Source: Alphaproteobacteria bacterium (GTDB taxonomy: Bacteria; Pseudomonadota; Alphaproteobacteria; Sphingomonadales; Sphingomonadaceae). Taken from it: DNA of 8,353 bases. Under the pieces are notes generated by a model, which saw only the letters and a program-made list of their open reading frames with translations, had not been told where the DNA came from and did not search any database. The DNA lies in contig JAHJSJ010000158.1 of the NCBI GenBank assembly GCA_018830415.1, forward strand, positions 1 to 8,353, read 5' to 3'. Both the position numbers and the translations under genes were made by a program. This document shows, piece after piece, positions 6,116 to 8,353 of this stretch (position 1 is the first letter of the stretch; every line of letters starts with the position of its first letter).

Positions 6116-7861
6116 TTATAATCCCAGTGTCCTGCTGCGCGTGAAGCTCCAATCGACTCCGCCGCGAGCGTTGATGGTTCCGCTGACGGCCTGACTCAAA
6201 TGGCGTTCAAGGTTGGGTCGCCATGGCACCAACTGAAATCCCATCCCGTCATCGATCATGGCAAAGCGTCCTGACGAGAGGGTGACGCGCTCACGGTAGA
6301 TTCCGGCAATATGTTCGCCGGGTCGTGCCGGTATATGTTCCAGCCCTGACCGGGTGGCGATGTGCTTGGTTGCCTCAGCTAATTCGCGGCTGCGCAACTC
6401 ATCAAGCAGTTCCTTGGCGAAGATGAACCGCTGGCCTTGCCGACGCGCTAGTCCTTCGCTTACCAGATGCTCTGAACGTGCGGCAAGCGCATCGCGCACC
6501 TCTGCGCCAAACCCTCCGGCGGTATCTACAGGCTCACGGGCGACCAGCTGACGATCGAGCCATGTCGCGCCGGGGGCGTTGATCTGGTCGCCCAGCGACA
6601 GGTCTGACCGCACAGACAGCGATTGCCGGTCATTGCCACGATTATCGCGCCATTGGCCAAGCTCAACAATAGCACCCGGCTTAGCGTCGCTGGTTTGATC
6701 AATGTCATCGAACCGAAGATAGTGTGTCCGCCCGTCGGTCGCATCGACTACCGCATAGGCGCTGCCAGTCAGTTCATCATGCAGACCACGCTCGACCAAT
6801 CGTCCGATCACCGGCTCGGCTGCCAGATCGTCATGCAGCGCAAAGCGCCCCGTGTCAGGGCGAAGTCCGCTTGCCCCCATTGCCCGGTGCATGGTCTTGA
6901 TGATGTCGCCGCGTGCGCCTAGCTGACGCAGTGTCGGTTCAAGCCCTGGTTTCAACATCCAGCACCCCGGCGTTATCCGTGTCGCAAGGCCAAGCCGCTC
7001 AAGTTTGGTGGCGCGGGCAACCATGTGATTGGTTGTGCGGGACTGTTGTGCGCCGGGCGCAACCCGCAAATCGACCACCCCTCCAAAATCATCCGCCTGT
7101 CGTTGCATCCGCCGGTCAAGGCTGGTCCAGCGATCGGCATCGACCTCGCGGGCCAAAGCCCGGTCAATCTCGCGTTCGGTTCGCGGGCCAAGCTCAAGTG
7201 TCACCCGCTCTTCGGCACGGCTGCGCATTCCTTCACGGATATAGTCCTTGTCGATCACAAGGTCGCGGCCGTCGTCAGCCTTGCCGCGCAACAGGATGTG
7301 GATGTGGGGGTTGTCAGTATTCCAGTGATCGACTGCCACCCAATCGAGTTTGGTGCCAAGATCGGTCGCCATGTCGCTCATCAACTCGCGCGTGAAGGCC
7401 CGCACATCATACATGTCGACCGCATCTTCGGGCGATACGATGAAGCGGAAATGGTGCCGGTCATCGGCGCAACGTTCGGCAAAGATGTCGCCGTCGACCT
7501 CCTCGGAACCTGCATTGAAAAGGCTCGCCTCCTTTTCATCGTTGGTGACGCCATCGCGCTTGAGGTAAGCTGCGTGGCGGGCCAGTGGTGCAGCGGTAAA
7601 GTGGGCGCCTCTATGCCGAACGATCCGCGCCTTGATCACGACCCGGCGCTGGCCTTGATTGGCGCGCATCCGGAGCAAGGCGATGCGTCCTCGGCCATGT
7701 CGACCGGTGCCGCGCTGGCTTGATGCTGCGCCGAAATGTCCGGCGCGGCCTGACTTGTTGAGCTGTGCTTTGACCTGCCCGACGAGCGACTTTGACCCAC
7801 CTGGTCGACCGCCTCGGTCTTTGATCCGTCCTGGCCTGATCTCGAAATCATCTTCGCTCAT
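6116..7861 (-). CDS. Relaxase, VirD2-like/DUF3363 family
   Basis: A 581-residue mobilisation nuclease. This family nicks one strand at oriT, joins covalently to the 5' end through a tyrosine, and pilots the strand through TraG. The relaxase domain shows RHHFRFIVSPEDA (about 135-147) and the metal-binding three-histidine region DHWNTDNPHIHILLRGK (about 178-194; H179, H186, H188). The catalytic tyrosine is probably Y99 in HAAYLKRDG; this is inferred from its place ahead of the histidine motif. The C-terminal half (from ~270) matches the DUF3363 region that follows this kind of relaxase, ending RPGEHIAGIYRERVTL and then a short tail. The N-terminus is basic (GRIKDRGGRPGG). Length is slightly short of what I expect but both ends look natural. 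The ATG at 7861 has a GCAGG seven bases upstream. It is called rlxS in some Tn4371-type elements. Confidence 0.92.
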   Translation of the reverse strand: MSEDDFEIRPGRIKDRGGRPGGSKSLVGQVKAQLNKSGRAGHFGAASSQRGTGRHGRGRIALLRMRANQGQRRVVIKARIVRHRGAHFTAAPLARHAAYLKRDGVTNDEKEASLFNAGSEEVDGDIFAERCADDRHHFRFIVSPEDAVDMYDVRAFTRELMSDMATDLGTKLDWVAVDHWNTDNPHIHILLRGKADDGRDLVIDKDYIREGMRSRAEERVTLELGPRTEREIDRALAREVDADRWTSLDRRMQRQADDFGGVVDLRVAPGAQQSRTTNHMVARATKLERLGLATRITPGCWMLKPGLEPTLRQLGARGDIIKTMHRAMGASGLRPDTGRFALHDDLAAEPVIGRLVERGLHDELTGSAYAVVDATDGRTHYLRFDDIDQTSDAKPGAIVELGQWRDNRGNDRQSLSVRSDLSLGDQINAPGATWLDRQLVAREPVDTAGGFGAEVRDALAARSEHLVSEGLARRQGQRFIFAKELLDELRSRELAEATKHIATRSGLEHIPARPGEHIAGIYRERVTLSSGRFAMIDDGMGFQLVPWRPNLERHLSQAVSGTINARGGVDWSFTRSRTLGL

Positions 7862-7892
7862 GACTGCGCCTGCGACGGCTGTCGAAATGGCG

Positions 7893-7907
7893 AAATTGCG
7901 TCAATTT
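7893..7907. repeat. Inverted repeat AAATTG-CGT-CAATTT
   Basis: Six-base arms with a three-base centre, 32 bp before the relaxase start. A TGGCGAAA (7888-7895) that overlaps its left side also occurs in both 21-bp elements upstream of trbB and traG. It could be a regulator site for the relaxase gene or part of oriT. Confidence 0.35.
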
Positions 7908-7918
7908 TTGAACATCGT

Positions 7919-7944
7919 GCCAGCCGGGCGATATCGTGGCTGGC
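7919..7944. repeat. Inverted repeat GCCAGCC / GGCTGGC
   Basis: Seven-base perfect arms around a 12-base centre that itself contains the palindrome CGATATCG (7929-7936). Such nested repeats are common at relaxase or accessory-protein sites in oriT. It lies 57 bp before the relaxase gene. Confidence 0.4.
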
Positions 7945-8048
7945 GCTGGAAAGCTTAGAAATCCTAACCTCTCCACCCACACCGACGGCTCCCGTTTTAT
8001 CTTGCCATCCTCCTGAACCTTCCTCTCCTGCAGCCGACCTTCCGCACA

Positions 8049-8055
8049 ATCCTGC
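8049..8055 (+). other. Candidate nic motif ATCCTG^C
   Basis: ATCCTGCG on the plus strand matches the core of IncP/VirD2-type nic sites (YATCCTG^Y), where the cut falls after the G, here between 8054 and 8055. The motif is short and the flanking repeat (CGCA...TGCG) is only four bases, so chance is possible. Confidence 0.3.
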
Positions 8056-8096
8056 GCCAAACCACGCCGTGACACGCCAGAAGGACAAACGGTCAA

Positions 8097-8353
8097 TCAC
8101 TGCGGACGGCTCCCCGAAACGGGCGCGAAGAGCCCGTTCAGCGGGGCAGACGAAGCGGGGATGGAGGTCGGCGGCGCGGCGGCGGCGAAGCTGCCGGATG
8201 CGTCGGCGGGTGCGTTTCCGCGCACGGCAAAGAGCTGGCCCTGTGTCCAAGACGGGCGGACCGGCTGCACGGGCGATGCGCTGGCAACGGCTGTTGCCGC
8301 GCTTCCTGCTTGCAGCATCGGTGCAATCTTGGCGACATAGGCGCGGGTTTCGG
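8097..8353 (-). CDS. Probable VirB1-like lytic transglycosylase, C-terminal part
   Basis: The last 84 complete codons of a gene that begins beyond base 8353. The first residues visible, ETRAYVAKIAPMLQ, resemble the helix that closes SLT-type lytic transglycosylase domains (often written PETRAYV). The rest is an Ala/Pro/Ser-rich tail without recognisable motifs, ending GLFAPVSGSRPQ. Such enzymes cut peptidoglycan so that the type IV channel can pass, and a transglycosylase gene ahead of the relaxase is usual in alphaproteobacterial versions of this module. The catalytic Glu is outside the window, so neither activity nor completeness can be judged. The frame is open to the window edge. The reading rests on a short motif plus context. 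Confidence 0.6.
   Translation of the reverse strand, partial: ETRAYVAKIAPMLQAGSAATAVASASPVQPVRPSWTQGQLFAVRGNAPADASGSFAAAAPPTSIPASSAPLNGLFAPVSGSRPQ

Larger units (their letters stand above)
7862..8096. other. Noncoding gap, candidate oriT region
   Basis: This 235-bp gap between the transglycosylase stop and the relaxase start shows no convincing gene. It holds two inverted repeats (7893-7907 and 7919-7944), a pyrimidine-rich run on the plus strand (about 8005-8034) and an IncP-like nic motif (8049-8055). An oriT next to the relaxase gene is the usual layout for mobilisable elements, so this is the best place in the window. It must also hold any separate promoter for the relaxase gene, but I see none with clear boxes. 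Assignment is inferred. Confidence 0.45.

Noticed and set aside
7025..7723. Plus-strand open frame of 232 codons opposite the relaxase
   Set aside because: Antisense to the relaxase, with no motifs; a composition shadow.
7848..8250. Minus-strand frames across the gap before the relaxase (82 and 130 codons)
   Set aside because: They overlap the transglycosylase or relaxase in another frame, the shorter one needs a TTG start, and neither shows a ribosome binding site or a family motif.

Overview
The window is the DNA-transfer core of a conjugative element, either an integrative and conjugative element (ICE) or a plasmid. Every recognisable gene lies on the minus strand. In transcription order, from high to low coordinates, they are: the C-terminal end of a probable VirB1-like lytic transglycosylase; a noncoding gap that is a good place for oriT; a relaxase of the VirD2-like/DUF3363 family; the coupling protein TraG (VirD4-like); a CopG-type ribbon-helix-helix protein; a Fic-domain protein; then trbB, trbC, trbD and the first codons of trbE. 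The order relaxase - traG - copG - trbBCDE matches the IncP/Tn4371-type Trb transfer module of Proteobacteria. Sampled lines of the transfer genes run at about 65-72% GC, and the protein sequences look alphaproteobacterial, most like sphingomonads or rhizobia. That host call is an inference from style and gene order; no marker gene proves it.

The genes divide the work as follows. The relaxase would nick oriT and stay bound to the DNA end. TraG would carry the relaxase-DNA complex to the secretion channel. TrbB (VirB11-like ATPase), TrbC (VirB2-like pilin), TrbD (VirB3-like) and TrbE (VirB4-like) begin the type IV secretion/pilus operon, which continues past base 1. The lytic transglycosylase would open the peptidoglycan. 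The joints are tight: traG and copG overlap by 4 bp (ATGA), trbB and trbC overlap by 4 bp (GTGA), trbC and trbD share 1 base, and trbD and trbE are 4 bp apart.

The unusual part lies between copG and trbB, which I expect to be near neighbours in this kind of module. A 513-residue Fic protein is inserted there, with an intact Fic motif and an N-terminal self-inhibitory motif. Sampled GC is lower (about 55-58%). It has its own AT-rich promoter region (about 38% GC over 3481-3540) holding six copies of a GTGA-N7-TCRC box. The six boxes form two triplets within a diverged ~82-bp tandem duplication. The boxes overlap a plausible sigma-70-type promoter and run into the start of the fic gene, which suggests tight autoregulation or repression.

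Other signals worth attention are: a perfect 8-bp-stem hairpin that buries the trbB ribosome binding site; a 21-bp element (18 of 21 identical) upstream of both trbB and traG; and an oriT candidate region before the relaxase with an IncP-like ATCCTG nic motif and two inverted repeats. No RNA genes, insertion sequences or CRISPR arrays were seen.
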